Of a stretch of 64,000 bases of DNA, positions 63,517 to 64,000 are shown one piece after another. The notes under the pieces were generated by a model. That model was not told the origin of the DNA. It searched no databases and was given only the letters and a program-made list of their open reading frames with translations. The position numbers and the translations under genes were made by a program. The stretch is from Imbricaverruca yamaguchii (taxonomy: Eukaryota; Arthropoda; Thecostraca; Neoverrucidae): contig JAOTOL010001503.1 of NCBI GenBank assembly GCA_034440575.1, positions 490,001-554,000 on the forward strand, in the 5' to 3' direction. How positions within the stretch are numbered: the stretch's first letter is position 1; the number at the start of each line of letters is the position of its first letter.

Positions 63517-63580
63517 ATAACAGAGCAGAGAACTACTTAGTTGGAGTCAGGTCTTAGTACTGCGATTGGGCGGATGGTTT

Positions 63581-64000
63581 TTACTGACCTGGGTATATTA
63601 TATAAAATCCCATTTTCTTGAAGTAGTGACACACGTTTCCTAAGCAGTTCGAGTCGTCTCGAAGGAGATTTGGAAATGTCCTGCTGGTTCCAATGTACTG
63701 GGCTCTCTCCTGTGCGTAGTGCTGACATGTAAGAATGTGATGTACCGTTAGTGGAGAACTGAATCTTGGGCATTTTAGCTTGTTTTCTTTTATGAGGAGG
63801 TGGCGATGTGTGGCATAGGTGTGTCCGATTTGGAGTCTTGCCAGCGCTACCTCCTCCGCTCGAACTTTCCTGGAAGACGAGGGCCAGTAACCTATTTTTT
63901 GTTTGATTTCTCGGAGTTTGTTGGTGGTCAGGGCGTCCCAGCTACTTTGCCATTTCTCAAGCATGTACTCAGAGATCAGTGGGTAAAAATCTCGTGAAGG
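63581..64000 (-). pseudogene. Jockey/I-type LINE ORF2, C-terminal end (partial at window edge)
   Basis: The minus-strand frame enters at 64000 and reads PSRDFYPLISEYMLEKWQSS, then KLREIKQKIGYWPSSSRKVR, EEVALARLQIGHTYATHRHL, LTVHHILTCQHYAQER and GFYIIYPGQ before the stop at 63581. EEVxLARLxIGHTxxTHxHLL and LTVxHIL are characteristic of the region after the reverse transcriptase/RNase H in Jockey- and I-type ORF2 proteins. No break is seen inside the window, so its completeness depends on sequence beyond 64000. The 3' UTR is short and carries the hairpin at 63481-63516. Confidence 0.85.

Overview
This is an animal nuclear DNA window, probably from an arthropod or another invertebrate. The signs are one intron-split homeobox gene, many retrotransposon and DNA-transposon relics typical of animals, very long dinucleotide microsatellites, and GGTTAG-rich stretches like those scattered through arthropod genomes. 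I see no rRNA gene, intact tRNA gene, operon, CRISPR array or prokaryotic feature. Most long open frames lie in tandem repeats or transposons and are not host genes. I cannot name the species.

The only confident host gene is a Not-family (notochord homeobox) transcription factor on the minus strand, in three exons (43610-43250, 41272-41115, 39554-39432). The splice sites are canonical and the phases match, giving a 213-residue protein with an eh1-type repressor motif and a complete homeodomain. Its introns hold microsatellites, a 26-bp minisatellite, a hAT-like repeat and a 65-bp retro-insertion with a perfect target duplication. Three further short open stretches (17.3, 23.4 and 59.6 kb) end at plausible splice donors and may be exons of unknown genes.

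Layout: 0-3 kb holds degenerate GC-rich minisatellites and a tRNA-derived SINE head. 4-5 kb holds a CR1-like LINE 3' end between (TA)n tracts. 5.9-8.2 kb holds 36-bp, 50-bp and trinucleotide arrays. 9.4-13.6 kb holds a dispersed repeat, a diverged ~270-bp satellite and a TTAA-flanked piggyBac-like element. 14-20 kb holds an inverted-repeat element, a (TC)n/(TA)n palindrome, a hAT-like MITE with an 8-bp duplication and a degenerate array. 23.8-27.8 kb holds two TTAA elements that share one TTAA, a CR1-like LINE and a second copy of one TTAA family. 29.4-30.3 kb is (TC)n-(TA)n-(TC)n with about 324 TA units. 32-34.3 kb holds a truncated TTAA element and a long minisatellite. 37.5-38.9 kb holds two abutting arrays (30 bp and 56 bp). 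39.4-43.6 kb is the homeobox gene. 46.4-53.7 kb is a large inverted duplication (two 2345-bp arms) around a spacer carrying hAT and Penelope-like relics. 53.2-56.9 kb is a decayed Jockey-type LINE ending in an in-frame join to a DDE-transposase-like segment. 60.5-62 kb holds tandem arrays. 63.5-64 kb is the C-terminus of another Jockey/I-type reverse transcriptase with a 3' hairpin.

The genes do not form a pathway. The most informative structure is in the mobile DNA: a LINE 3' hairpin that recurs as 54-65-bp insertions with target duplications, TTAA elements nested at a shared site, and a young palindrome. I found no convincing new molecular system beyond these.
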